The translations under genes and the position numbers were made by a program. Of a DNA stretch of 64,000 nt, positions 1 through 13,478 are shown one piece after another. Origin of the DNA: Agelas oroides (lineage: Eukaryota > Porifera > Demospongiae > Agelasida > Agelasidae); NCBI GenBank assembly GCA_949130485.1, contig OX422188.1:9589443-9653442 (forward strand), in the 5' to 3' direction. The notes under the pieces were generated by a model. The model had not been told where the DNA came from and searched no databases. It worked only from the letters and a program-made list of their open reading frames with translations. Position 1 is the stretch's first letter. The number at the start of each line of letters is the position of its first letter.

Positions 1-356
1 CTGTCTACGTCTACTTGATGCGTGGGGAGTATGATGAAGATCTCAAATGGCCCTTTAAAGGTGTCATAGTTGTGAGGTTACTAAACCAACTCCGTGATGG
101 AGGACACCACGAGAAGACGGTTGACTTTCTAGACAGCGTTGAAGACCACACTTCAAATCGGGTTACGATTGGGGACAAGAGCATGCGAGGTCAAGGCTTC
201 TCGCAGTTTATTGCTCATATCTGTCTTAAACTAGACACAGCGCAAAACCAACTGTACCTCAAGGACGATTGCCTCAAATTAGAGGTTGCAGGGGTGGAAT
301 TAAAGACGCCACAATCCACTCCCAAGTTCGGTTTTATGAAATGGTTGTCAAAATAG
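1..356 (+). CDS. TRAF-like protein, C-terminal MATH domain (5' end outside window)
   Basis: Open from the left edge in the frame starting at base 3 and ending in TAG at 354-356. It gives about 117 residues with no intron. The sequence is the C-terminal two thirds of a TRAF-C/MATH domain: VYVYLMRGEYDEDLKWPF, a middle with FSQFIAH, and LKDDCLKLEVAGVELK near the end. These line up with the MATH domains of the two complete genes at 17.3-18.7 kb and 19.4-20.9 kb (for example HGEYDKSLHWPFQG and PQFIAH). MATH domains of TRAF-like E3 ligases bind receptor tails or other partners. The RING and zinc-finger part should lie upstream of the window. Its position directly before internal exons of UBR5, on the same strand, suggests it sits in a UBR5 intron. 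Confidence 0.85.
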   Translation, partial: VYVYLMRGEYDEDLKWPFKGVIVVRLLNQLRDGGHHEKTVDFLDSVEDHTSNRVTIGDKSMRGQGFSQFIAHICLKLDTAQNQLYLKDDCLKLEVAGVELKTPQSTPKFGFMKWLSK

Positions 357-1004
357 TTTTGTAATGATCTTGCCTTCGTGCAACAAATTTTTAAATCATC
401 TCTCATCATTTCACGTTTCTCTTCACGCTTGTTCTGAGAGAGACTCATTATTTTCTTGGTCACACAGAAGTACGTACATGTACAGTTTAACTTTGTAAAA
501 TTAAACTACTTTTCTAAACTAGTAAGATGATATCATCATCGTGGGGTGAGCCTTTAACTTTGTAAAATTGAGGAGAAAACTACTTTTCTAAATTACTAGT
601 GAAAATGTGTTCAATGTTATGAGACGTAAATGGAAGAAAGTGACAAGACGGAAATCACTGGGGATTGGACCCAGGGCTCCTGGTTTGAGCAGCCGGTGTT
701 CCACCACTAAGCCAACTGGACTACCACCAACCCTCACAATCCTTTATGTGTACTGTTGTGCAAGGGGTTTGTCATGTGACAGGGAAATCCCCTTTACTAG
801 GTTGATACCATCGTTATGACAAACTATTAACACATTAACCATGTGCAGCCAACCACATAGCAACAGGAGTCTATGTTGTGGTGCATAGTTTACTAGTTGG
901 AGTCCTTGATTAGATACCACACTGTAAACTGGGTCTAGTGTACACTTACCACACTGTAAACTGAGTCTAGTGTACAAGACTGGGAGGTTGTTGTTGTATT
1001 GATT
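357..1004. other. Non-coding stretch with a tRNA-like SINE head
   Basis: No coding exon is evident here. The stretch holds a direct repeat of a short phrase (ACTTTGTAAAATT near 489 and 559), a tRNA-like segment described separately, and the lead-in to the minisatellite (two copies of an ACACTGTAAACTG phrase near 918 and 951). Confidence 0.5.
648..722 (-). repeat. tRNA-derived SINE head or tRNA pseudogene
   Basis: On the minus strand there is a good internal A box (TGGCTTAGTGG) followed about 35 nt later by a B-box-like GGTCCAATCCC. This is the spacing of a Pol III type 2 promoter. The anticodon stem does not pair cleanly, so it is not a working tRNA. A SINE head or a decayed tRNA fits better. 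No body or tail was traced. Confidence 0.4.
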
Positions 1005-2725
1005 GTGTAGTAGGGACAGAATGATGTGTGACTGTAGTAGGGACGGAATGATGTGTGACTGTGTAGTAGGGACAGAATGATGTGTGACTGTGTATATAGT
1101 AGGGACAGAATGATGATGTGTGATTGTGTAGTAGGGACAGAATGATGTGTGACTGTGTAGTAGGGACAGAATGATGCTGTGTGACTGTGTAGTAGGGACA
1201 GAATGATGTGTGACTGTGTAGTAGGGACAGAATGATGCTGTGTGACTGTGTAGTAGGGACAGAATGATGCTGTGTGACTGTGTAGTAGGGACAGAATGAT
1301 GTGTGACTGTGTAGTAGGGACAGAATGATGCTGTGTGACTGTGTAGTAGGGACAGAAATGATGTGTGACTGTGTAGTAGGGACAGAATGATGTGTGACTG
1401 TGTAGTAGGGACGGAATGATGCTGTGTGACTGTGTAGTAGGGACAGAATGATGCTGTGTGACTGTGTAGTAGGGACAGAATGATGCTGTGTGATTGTGTA
1501 GTAGGGACAGAATGATGCTGTGTGATTGTGTAGTAGGGACAGAATGATGTGTGACTGTGTAGTAGGGACAGAATGATGCTGTGTGACTGTGTAGTAGGGA
1601 CAGAAATGATGTGTGACTGTGTAGTAGGGACAGAATGATGTGTGACTGTGTAGTAGGGACGGAATGATGCTGTGTGACTGTGTAGTAGGGACAGAATGAT
1701 GCTGTGTGACTGTGTAGTAGGGACAGAATGATGTGTGACTGTGTAGTAGGGACGGAATGATGCTGTGTGACTGTGTAGTAGGGACAGAATGATGCTGTGT
1801 GACTGTGTAGTAGGGACAGAATGATGCTGTGTGATTGTGTAGTAGGGACAGAATGATGTGTGACTGTGTAGTAGGGACAGAATGATGCTGTGTGACTGTG
1901 TAGTAGGGACGGAATGATGCTGTGTGATTGTGTAGTAGGGACAGAATGATGTGTGACTGTGTAGTAGGGACAGAATGATGCTGTGTGACTGTGTAGTGGG
2001 GACAGAAATGATGTGTGACTGTGTAGTAGGGACGGAATGATGCTGTGTGACTGTGTAGTAGGGACAGAATGATGCTGTGTGACTGTGTAGTAGGGACAGA
2101 ATGATGCTGTGTGATTGTGTAGTAGGGACAGAATGATGTGTGACTGTGTAGTAGGGACAGAATGATGCTGTGTGACTGTGTAGTAGGGACAGAAATGATG
2201 TGTGACTGTGTAGTAGGGACAGAATGATGATGTGTGATTGTGTAGTAGGGACAGAATGATGTGTGACTGTGTAGTAGGGACGGAATGATGCTGTGTGACT
2301 GTGTAGTAGGGACAGAATGATGCTGTGTGACTGTGTAGTAGGGACAGAATGATGCTGTGTGATTGTGTAGTAGGGACAGAATGATGTGTGACTGTGTAGT
2401 AGGGACAGAATGATGTGTGACTGTGTAGTAGGGACAGAATGATGCTGTGTGACTGTGTAGTAGGGACAGAATGATGTGTGACTGTGTAGTAGGGACAGAA
2501 TGATGCTGTGTGACTGTGTAGTAGGGACAGAATGATGCTGTGTGACTGTGTAGTAGGGACAGAATGATGTGTGACTGTGTAGTAGGGACGGAATGATGCT
2601 GTGTGACTGTGTAGTAGGGACGGAATGATGCTGTGTGACTGTGTAGTAGGGACGGAATGATGTGTGACTGTGTAGTAGGGACGGAATGATGTGTGACTGT
2701 GTAGTAGGGACTGAATGATGCTGTG
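1005..2725. repeat. Minisatellite, 29/32-bp units, about 55 copies
   Basis: A head-to-tail array of GTAGTAGGGACAGAATGATG followed by (CTG)TGTGACTGT. Units are 29 bp without, or 32 bp with, an extra CTG. Common variants are GGACGGAATG for GGACAGAATG, TGTGATTGT, and an added A in GACAGAAATG. Blocks of variant units recur in the same order, so higher-order duplication has occurred. A long apparent open frame on the minus strand is a by-product of the array. Confidence 0.97.
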
Positions 2726-3166
2726 TGGGGTGCGGAATTTCAGAGGAGGTGGAAGCTCATAGCTAGTGATACATAGAAGGTAGCAATTAGTGCTACATGA
2801 ATGATGCCCAGTATGGTGTTTTATGATGTGCAGAATTTTTCCGCAGGGGATGTCTAAGGAACCACTCAAATACTTTGCAAATAAGGAAAAACTATGGCAG
2901 GCAATCTAGAACTCACCTGGCAGTATCCAATGAGCAGGTTTCATTCCAAACAAACGAGCAATATTTTGTAGTCTTGTCCTCAGACCTCATATGCTTGTTT
3001 TAGGTATGAGACTAACTAACTAAGGATTACTGGCACGCTTCAGCATCCAATTGCAGGAATACCAACTTGAGTTTGTGTTAGCTGGTTCACTAATTTTATT
3101 AATTTTATGCATGTCCTTGGATCATGGAATCCACATTGCAAAGCTACATATAATCTAATGGGTATA

Positions 3167-3167
<1 letters not shown>

Positions 3168-3221
<54 letters not shown>

Positions 3222-3222
3222 A
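3168..3222. repeat. (CA)n microsatellite
   Basis: About 27 uninterrupted CA repeats lie about 60 bp upstream of the first visible UBR5 exon, inside its intron. Confidence 0.98.
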
Positions 3223-3280
3223 CAGTTTTCCAGCCCTCAGCTCGCCTACCAACTACTAACAAGGCTCCTCACCCACACAG

Positions 3281-4912
3281 ATGTTGCCATAGCAACAGAC
3301 AAATCTGGAGAAACAGCCCTCTCTGCTGTCGTCCACAACAGAAAGTGTCTAGTGGCCCTAGACGAACTTCTTCGCCCGCCACGCACCAGTAGCATGCAAG
3401 CCCAAATAAGGAACTTTCCTACAATCTCAGAACTGGTACAAAACCGTAACACCAGTGGTTTCCACATTGTCCCTTTGTTGTCCAATGATAGTGGAGTTGG
3501 GGTGGTGCCTGAATCACCCACTACCACCTCTACTGGGGCTAAGATTGCTCCCTATGCCTCCCTCTTGGAGCTCCCTCAAGATGTGTCACAGCATGTTGAA
3601 TCCAAGCCTGACAAGAAACTTTCCTTTTCCCTCCCAGCTCACCCACCAGTCTCCTCCTTCGGTGTAGCTAGTTTTGCTGGTGATAGTCAAAACGGTGTAA
3701 GTGTTGGATCAATTTCTACTACACCTGCCACAGAGGTACAGCATTTGAAAGAGCCTCTTCGATTTGGGCGGCCACTGGCGCAAAAGAGTGAAGAACCAGC
3801 CATGAAATCTGCTTTGCTTGAGAAGACGCCTCCTGCAGGTTTGTTTGGTAGCTCTGGTGAAGCTGATGGAGAAGCTAAAAAAGTTTCTACATTGGAATCA
3901 GATCCTTCAGCGTCCTCTGATAAACAGACGCCAAACCAGCCTCCAGACAATGCAAGTATGGACTCGGATGCATTTGCAAGTGGAACCACAATCCGCCCGT
4001 CTGGTACTTCTACACCTGTCACACTTGAGGCAGAAGCTAACATTCCAATGGAAGTCCCCCTCTCTTCTTCACCTCAGGAAGAAAGTACTTCTAGCAGCAA
4101 CGACACCTGTGACTTGCTCAGTACTCTCATGACCAACTGGCCTTGTATCGTCACCACGATCCTCGGATACTATCCCTTTAAGAAGCTAACCGATTACAAC
4201 TTTAAGGGTGTTGTCACTCCCCAGGAGAGGGAGAAACCAAAGTATCAACCTGCCAGGCTCTCCTCGGTTCATCTGCTAGACAACTTCACGCTGGACCTAA
4301 TTCTTAACTGTAAAGATTCAGTCATAAGCAGTCTAGTGCGAACAATCGTTGATAAAATGAACGCTGCTCTGGAGGGAAACTGTGGTCTCTCAGTGCTAAC
4401 AAAAGCCATCAATTCTCAGGAGATTGATTTGAAGAAAACTGATGAGGCTACTCGAACTCTTCTCGTTGGAAAGAGGTTTTTGGATTCTGTTGTCCGAGTT
4501 TTGGCTTTGGAGCATAGCCGAGTCAGGAATGCATTTGTTGAGCTGCATCAACAGAGGCAGGGAGGGGGTGATGGTGTGAGGGGAGGGAGGGGAGGGGGGA
4601 GGAGTGGAAGAGGAAACAGCAGACCGGGACAGGAGCTGAGGAGAAAGAACATAGTGGAAACAATAAAGTAAGCAGTTTACTAGCCGCTGTCGTGGTCAGT
4701 AGCCTCATACCCAGGCTCCTGGGGAGGGCTTGGGAATGAGGCTAGTGGTCAGGGAATGAGGCTGTTCTCATTCAAGTATTAGTACAAGTTGTTTGTACAC
4801 GCATCACGTATGGTTGTCAAATGCTGCATTGATAGTCTACCTACCTAAAATAAAATTTCTGCCTATGGTTGTGACTCTGTTAGCCATAGATAATAGATTA
4901 TCTATGATGTAG

Positions 4913-4974
<62 letters not shown>

Positions 4975-5894
4975 ACCTACAGGACTATCCTCCATCCGTT
5001 CTCCTGGCTTGCTGTCCACAGTCTAGCTGAGTCAGCTGAGGCCGCCAGTGCACCCGTCCGACTAGGCATCTCAAAACCCCTGGGGGCAAACTCTGTTGTC
5101 CCTGACTACCACAGCTCAAGACAGCCTAGCTACCGAGTGGCGCACCACCACAATGAAGACCCCCATCAATCTCTCACCAGACAGCTTCATGTCCGCGCTG
5201 CCCTCCTGCTACCCGACACATCCATCAGTTTGCCTCCTACATACACGTCCACGAATTTTAGTTTGCTGCCTACAACCCCGCTTCCAAGAGAAGGTCTTGT
5301 TCTGAAGCCGCAGTCGAAAGACCTAAATGCAATCTCTTTCGGTGGTGGTACTTTTATGAGTCTTGTTGGCAGCGAGGCCTCTGTTCATGACGACAGCTTC
5401 GAAGACTTGGATCTTGATGCACAAGATGTATCCGACCATGAGAGAGAGGACGTACTGACCCAGAATACCTCAGGCTCTGTTGTGTTTCCACCTGGAGATG
5501 CGTTTTATATTTCTGATCCTCAGTTTCCTATTCACATTTCGCAGCCAAGTGCTGTGGGCAGCATTTTGGTGGATATAGAACCAACTAGTTCAGACGAAAG
5601 TGAGTATGAGAATTTCCGATTGGACGATGCATTTGCCTTTGCAGCCAATAGTGTGCGGCTAAGTGGGGCCGTTGCCCATGACGACAGTAACATGGACGAG
5701 ATATACCCCTTTGCGTGGGCACTTGATGGGAGGAGGATCGGCGAGAATAGCGCCAACACCACCAGGCCTAATTCCCCTAGTCTGTTCACAGTGAGTGTGA
5801 GGGGGGTGGATTCTCTTACCCTGCCCCCAGACACACATGCACACACACACACTCATGCATGCACGCATGCACACACATACATGTACACACAGCG

Positions 5895-5925
<31 letters not shown>

Positions 5926-7511
5926 TCACCCAGACACACACACACACACACACTCACCCACACACACATACACACTCACTCTAAACTTTCCATCTCACAC
6001 CCACCCCTCCCTCTACCTCAGATTGGTGCTACCGCAGAGCCCACTGTCCCTCTTTGCAGCATCCCCAGTATCAGGTTCGGTGCCGGGTTCCTAGCTCGAA
6101 CATTCTCACGTCTTGTGAAGGACCTGGTTGACACTGCCCAGACAATCTGCGAGAACAAGACACAGCAGGTGAATAATCTCCATTAGGTGGCCGCAACTAA
6201 TTGAAAGGGCACACACTGGGCTTTAGTCTCACAAGCCAGACCCTTTCCATTCCGCAGCACCGATTGCTTCCAGTAACCATGTGTGCTGGATGTTGGTATC
6301 GATTCTGTAAGATGGCATTTTCGAAAAAAAGAACAGCTTGTTCTCAGGATTGACTTGTGCTATGAGTGACCAACACACATCAAATTATGTCTCTTTGCAA
6401 AAATGGTGGCTCATCCAAATCTGCAGTTTTTCATTTTCGCTCGATTAAAATGTGTATGGGAAAAATTAAAAATGCAAGTAACTTCCTTTGCAACCACTAA
6501 TGGTAACCGTTTGATAGAGCTCACCGTGAGCTTTCTTCTGATGTATAGTGTTGAAAAGACTGATTCTGGGGCTCGAGGGTTTCTAGACAACTACGTGTAA
6601 GAATTTCCTCCTGTGCGTCCAAATGCGAGGAGAATTTGCTCTAGCAGGCCTTCCAAGCAGATGTGATGTCACACATGCATGTACATGAGAATTGTCTATT
6701 GAAGGGGTACAATGTACGTTCCTCCCTGCACACAGCCCTGTCTGAGGTTCCCACCTGCCTTGGTGCAGGAGCTGATTCAGTCAGCAGTTTGTCTATTGAA
6801 GGGGTACAATGTACGTTCCTCCTTCCTCCCTGCACACAGCCCTGTCTGAGGTTCCCACCTGCCTTGGTGCAGGAGTTGATTCAGTCGGCAGTTTCCACTC
6901 TGGAACATACGTGGGCCTGGGTGGTGAGCGTGTTGGACGTGGCAGAAGGACAGCTTCAGCAAGGACAGATGTTTAACACCCAGGTGAGCCTCGACATCTT
7001 ATCAATCCCGAATCAAAACAGCCCTCAAAGTGCTATGCAGTTTGGCTGCATGAGTAGTGATTCAGAAGCTGATTGATGTCTATCCTTCCTCCTTCCCTCC
7101 CTCTCCTCTCTCCATCCGTCTGCCCCTCCCCTCCATTTCTCCCCTCCATATCTCCCCATCCATCTCTCCCCTCTATCTCTCCCCTCCTCTTCCTTTCCTT
7201 CCTCCCCTCCCACTCCTCCCTCCCCTCCACCTCTGCTCCACCCTCACCTCCCTCCATCTCTTCATCCCTCCTTCCCTCCATCCTCCCCTTCCTCCTTCCC
7301 TCCCCCAGCACTATGTGCTCTCGCTTCGAAGCACAGGAGGGGGTCAGGGGGCACCAGTACGCTCCATTGTGCGGCCTTCTCGCAGTTTCATCGGGTCCAC
7401 TCCTGGAGAATACATTACTTACCTGCTGCGAACACAAGCAACAGAGTGCGAGAGCTGTCTACCAATTATTGACCTTTATGGGTAAGTGCGTGTGTGCGTA
7501 CGCGCACGCGC

Positions 7512-7567
<56 letters not shown>

Positions 7568-8769
7568 TGTGATTCGTGTACCTATCTTCTCGCAGATACG
7601 AACATGCAGTGTATGTACTTGACAGTCTCCTCTATACCCTAAACAACTGGCCCAAAGCTGCTACTGCCCTCATCAACCAATCGGAACTAATTTTGACAAC
7701 AACCAATCAAATGGCAGATCAGGGTACTTTGAACTCTGAACCCAATGACACCTCAGAAGCTATCTCCATGGAAACCAATTCACAAACTCAACAAACCAAA
7801 GGTGGGAGATTTTTTGAACGTACAGAATCGATCATACTTGGAGAAGAGTCTGAAACGCACAAATCTAATGAGCAGTTTTTTGGAAAGGAGGCCTCATTAG
7901 ACAAGGCAGAATTTGTGGGGCCCCCAAATCCTTGGGGTCATCAGATTGAGAATTTCTCTCGGCCCCTCATTGAGGACTACCCCTTGGCACAACAGCCACA
8001 CCTCTTGAAGCCGTATGCAAAGAAGGAGCAGCTGTTTAGCCCCACGGGAAGAAAAGGGAGTGATGCGGCGGGAAGGGGAGAAAATGAGGGGGAGGGGGAG
8101 GAGAGCACAGGGAGAGGGAGAAGGAAACTCCCAGTTTCTTACGCACAACGTAAAATGAGGTATGTGTCTTGTTGCTCAAAAGCATAATAATGCATGCAAC
8201 ATTGTGTACAATGGAACAACATTGTGTACAATGGAACAACATTATGTTAAGAGTTTCGATCAGAAGGATTAAATGTTATTAGCCTTGTAATGTGTATATA
8301 TATAGATTATACAAACAGACACACACATATGTACGCGCACACACATGTGCACAGCCTCCCCACTCCCCCCCTCACTCTCACCTGGCCGCTGGAGCATGCC
8401 CTCCAACGCTGGCACTCGACCATCAGTGTCTTTGCTCACATCTTCCTGGCCGAGGGTCCAGGTAGCGAGAGATCTAACTTCCTCAACGCCAGGGCAGGGT
8501 TCGCAAGCAGAATGGCAAGGTGAGTAAAAAAAGTTCCAATTCTACCTGTCACGTGTACTGGGAGGAAATTGGCAAAATTGCAGCTTTGTTATTTTTTGTT
8601 ATCTTAGTTTGTTAGTTTTATTACCTGAGGAAGATGATTATAGAAGATGATCATACATGTGTATATAGCATCATTAAAATGTCACATTGAACGGTAATTG
8701 TCTGATTGACACAAACTTTGATGAGAATTTATGTACCACCACTACTACATGTATGTCCCACACACGTGA

Positions 8770-8822
<53 letters not shown>

Positions 8823-8838
8823 AACACACACACACGTG

Positions 8839-8878
<40 letters not shown>

Positions 8879-8896
8879 AACACACACACACGTGAA

Positions 8897-8930
<34 letters not shown>

Positions 8931-11227
8931 CACACACACACACACACTCACACACACACACACACCCTAGGTTTCGTCACCAGGTGTTGCAGTTGTTTGA
9001 AGCCTCACAGTCGCACAGAGACTGGTCCAGTGCCGTCTCCAACACCTTGTCCATCAGAGTGAGGCGAGAACAACTCATGCAGGACACCCTGGACACGCTG
9101 CAGCAGGTGGGACAGCTCCTGTCTTCATTCCCAAGATCAACTTTCAATACTTCATTCCTCAGTCTTTTCGGCCCCTTTTACATGTACTTCCAGTCCTCAA
9201 TTTCAAGGCCTATTTCTAACCTCCATTCCCAGTACACAACCCCAGTCCTCATTCCATGCTACATTCCTAAATGTTTGTGTGTACTGTGGTTTGCAGCATT
9301 CTGTGTTAGTCAATATGATCTCTGAGTTAGTTGGCACTCTTGTCATATAGGAGCACTGCAGGCCACAGCATTCTGTGTTAGTCAATATGATCTCTGAGTT
9401 AGTTGGCACTCTTGTCATATAGGAGCGCTGCAGGCCACAGCATTCTGTTAGTCAATATGATCTCTGAGTTAGTTGGCACTCTTGTCATATAGGAGCACTG
9501 CAGGCCACAGCATTCTGTGTTAGTCAATATGATCTCTGAGTTAGTTGGCACTCTTGTCATATAGGAGCGCTGCAGGCCACAGCATTCTGTTAGTCAATAT
9601 GATCTCTGAGTTAGTTGGCACTCTTGTCATATAGGAGCGCTGCAGGCCACAGCATTCTGTTAGTCAATATGATCTCTGAGTTAGTTGGCACTCTTGTCAT
9701 ATAGGAGCGCTGCAGGCCACAGCATTCTGTTAGTCAATATGATCTCTGAGTTAATTGGCACTCTTGTCATATAGGAGCGCTGCAGGCCACAGCATTGTTA
9801 CAGGGAGAACCGTTAGATCAAAATAAGATATCATGCTATCCAGGGAAGTTCAGAAGTGAGGTGGTGTTAATTCCTAATTTCCCTCTCTTCCCCATGCAGA
9901 TGGTTCGTTTCCACTACTCTCAGATTCGTGTGAAGTTTGAGGGAGAGGATGGCTCCGGGCCGGGGGTGAATCGTGGGCTGTTTGCCTCCCTCGCCAACGA
10001 ACTCAAGTCCAACAACACCACAAAGCACCCTATGAACAAGGTTACACATTTGAGAAGAAACTACAGCATTTAATTGAAATTTAGGCAAAAATTTTACCTA
10101 CTTGTGAGTTGGTAATTGAAAATCCTCTATCCTCTTACCTTCCAAAGGTTGGACTGTTCTTCCACGAGCCAGGGAAGCATCCAGAGCAGAGCGGGCTGTA
10201 CTCTCCGTGCCCCTTTGTCCCCCTCCACACAGGCAGCTCCATCAGAAATGCTGCCATTAAGGTACTGTATGTTCATGGTATATACTCACTGTGGATCAAT
10301 CATTGACAGACAGAAGTGTTTTAGTTCAAGAGCGTTTTCCTGCAGTGAATGTTTGAGCTTTGCAATGTTATCCCCTGCAGGCACAGCGTAGGAATGCCTT
10401 CCGAGCGGTCGGTCGTTTCATTGGCCTTTGCCTCTGGTTCCGCTACACTGTACCCTTCATGGTGTGCAGACATGTGGCTAAATACCTTCTTGGAAGGTAG
10501 GTCAAAGTACAATTTAAGATGGTTTGCTATTGCCATGGCAACAGCACAACCAATCCTGGAATACATAGGTGGAATTTGGGTAAGCTATAGAGCAGTATTT
10601 TTTGTTTGCAAAGTTTGTTCTAGTGCAATAGCAGAACGAGAATTACACCAATAGAAGCATAAATTCGTCTGTAAATCATTATAGACAGGGTTAGTTTTCC
10701 TATGAATAATGTTATGCACTGTAGGGAGCTTGCCTGGCATGATCTGGCATTCTACAATGCGGACCTCTATGAGGGCCTGAGGCGAATGATGTTGGATGCA
10801 GAGGAGGGGAAGAAGAGCAAAGAAGAGTTCCTGTCAGCATACTGCTGCTACTTTGAGGTATGTAAACACAGTTTAGCAATTAGCATGAACACATCATGCA
10901 TCTTGTTTATAGCAGCAATTCCTTTGTTTCACCAGTCAAAAAAATCTGATCAACAGACGTTTCGACAGCTATCCAGCTATCATCATCAGTGTACAAAACA
11001 TTAAAACTAGAGAGCCAGCTTAAATACTGCTACACAGGGAAAAGGGGGCGAAAAAAAAAAAAAAATACAGGTCATGTTTATATTTTTTGATGAAAGACTA
11101 GTGGAAAAAATTATATATGGTATGTTACAGATCATTAAAGTTTGAAGTCAGGCAAAGAAAAAAAGTTGTTGGAAAGAACGAGGGGAAAAAAAAGGAATCG
11201 ACTCGCACCTGGCTGGGCTCGAACCAG

Positions 11228-11271
<44 letters not shown>

Positions 11272-13376
11272 AAGTGCTGCCTATGAAGATGTAAAGGAGA
11301 TTTCTTATTTATTGCTAGATTAGCTAGAACACCTTACTACTTAGCTTTCTTTTTTCAGGCTCCACTGTCGGGAGCTTCTACCGAGCCAGTGCTGGTTGAA
11401 CTTATCCCGGGAGGCTCGAAGGTGCCAGTTACTCCTGAAAGAGTGCAGGAATATGTCAGGTACACCGGCCCATACGTTTTTGCTCTTCATGATAGCAGTG
11501 TCTTGTACAATGGGATTATTAATTTTGTGGGGAAAAGTTTTACTGTTAAAAGTATTCTCCGTGGGCCTACAGTGTTTAGAAGCTGTAGCTGTACTACAAA
11601 AATTTCCATTTGAACACAGGTGTATATTTGTCCCTCTAATAATCCCACTGTATGGTGTGTGCATTTATGAGTACAGTCGAACCTCCCATAACGGACCCTC
11701 CGAGAAGCGGACAACCTCTCTACAGCAGACAAACACTGTGTTACTGATTGAAATTACTAATACATAAATAACCTCCGAGAGGTGGACGCTTCTTGATTCC
11801 GGACAGTGGACAAGATTCGAACTCCCAACGTGACTTTTCAATAAAAATTTGCCTCTAAATAACGGACACCCAGGAAACCACACCTATAAAATTGTACCAC
11901 ACCCACACATTTTGAGGACAATCAGGAATTTAACCACATGCAATTATAGATAAACACGCACGCATACGCATGAACGCATGTAGACAGCTAAACTTCCATA
12001 TTAAACTTTCACACAGTAAATAATACGTTGTTGTCAAGAAGTTTTAGGATTTAGTCTAGATGTAGGGCCTATACAAGTCCAGATGCTGTTAAGGAGTCCT
12101 CCAATTCTTTCATTTTATCTATGTAAGGCTTGGATCCATAAAACACTATTTTAGGTTTATACAATTGAACCTCAGAGATAGGGACAACCTCCAAACAAAG
12201 AACAAAAGACCCGTTCCCAAAGTGTCCTTTGTTCGGAGGTTCGACTGTAGTATACACTTAACACACAACACAATTTCACACACACATACATGTACAAACA
12301 GGCTGTATGCAACATTCATGATGGTGGGGTGTGTGAAAGAAGAGCTGCAAGCAATGAAGGAAGGACTGACGGACATCATACCATCAGAGCTGCTAGCAGG
12401 ACTCACAGCAGAGGTGAGCTAAAGCAAAGTTTTTGAGGCTAACAATAATACAAGCGCAGGTACTTTTTACTATAATGGTCAAGGTACACATATGACTCAG
12501 GATCATAGACACTCATCTTTATCTTCATCTTTCTGCAGGACTTTCAGCTGCTTCTGTCGGGAGGGTCAGCAGATATCACCCTCTCGCGTCTCAAGTCTGT
12601 CATCAGGTTTAACCATACACACGGGAGCCCTGGCAACATCTGTGACCGCTTTGAGAAGTAAGTGCTATTGGATGCTCTCTCAGCTAGTGTTCATTCACTT
12701 TCTCTCTCTCTATTCTCCTTTCTTCTCTCCCTATTTCCTGCCTCCTCTTTCCTTTTCCCTTCCTTCTTTCCTCCCTCCTTCTTTTCCCTTCTTCTCTCTT
12801 TCCCTTCTTTCCTCATCACCCTTCCCCTCTCATACCTCTTCTCTCCCTCCTCCTTCACAAGGATGTTCTGGCGTGTGGTAAGTCACATGAACAACACACA
12901 ACGTCAGCAGCTACTCTACTTTGCCACTGGCAGTGCCACTCTCCCGGCAGCCACGGACACTACTGACAGGACAGCAGGTAAGATCTTTGTCAGCTATGCT
13001 AACAGTGGAACTACTAGGACCAGTAAATTACTGCAGGAAGACTGCTAGTGATTGATTACATACATAACTGTTAGTTGTTTTAGTAAAGAGCTTACACTTT
13101 TAGTTTAGTCCATGCATGTGTAGCCACGTTAGCTGCCCTGGCTGGAGAAATGGCTGGCATATGTGATACTTGTATTTATCTCTGGTGAGGACTTAGCTAC
13201 CTACCCATATGCGTTATTAAATTTGGCTAAACAGTTGACAGTGACAAATCCTCCTGTGTGCCATGACAAAGTAGTAAATCAGCGGTTTGTTGCTTGCTCA
13301 GGCTTGCCCCATGATGATGAATCATCTCGTATAAGCAATTAGTAGCACTGCAAGCACAGTGTTAGTCTTGACTTCC

Positions 13377-13423
<47 letters not shown>

Positions 13424-13447
13424 AATGCACACACGCACATGCATGCA

Positions 13448-13478
<31 letters not shown>

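Noticed and set aside
935-2869. Minus-strand 644-residue open frame
   Set aside because: It is the translation of the 29/32-bp minisatellite (PYYTVTHHSV repeats). There is no start context, domain or splice support.
8674-8963. Cys-Val repeat open frames
   Set aside because: These are (CA)n microsatellite read in three frames. The same applies to the His-Thr and Cys-Val frames near 3.2, 5.9, 37.4 and 48.5 kb.
9296-9798. CRISPR-like array of 72-bp repeats
   Set aside because: Units are contiguous with no unique spacers, lie in a eukaryotic intron, and are a plain tandem repeat.
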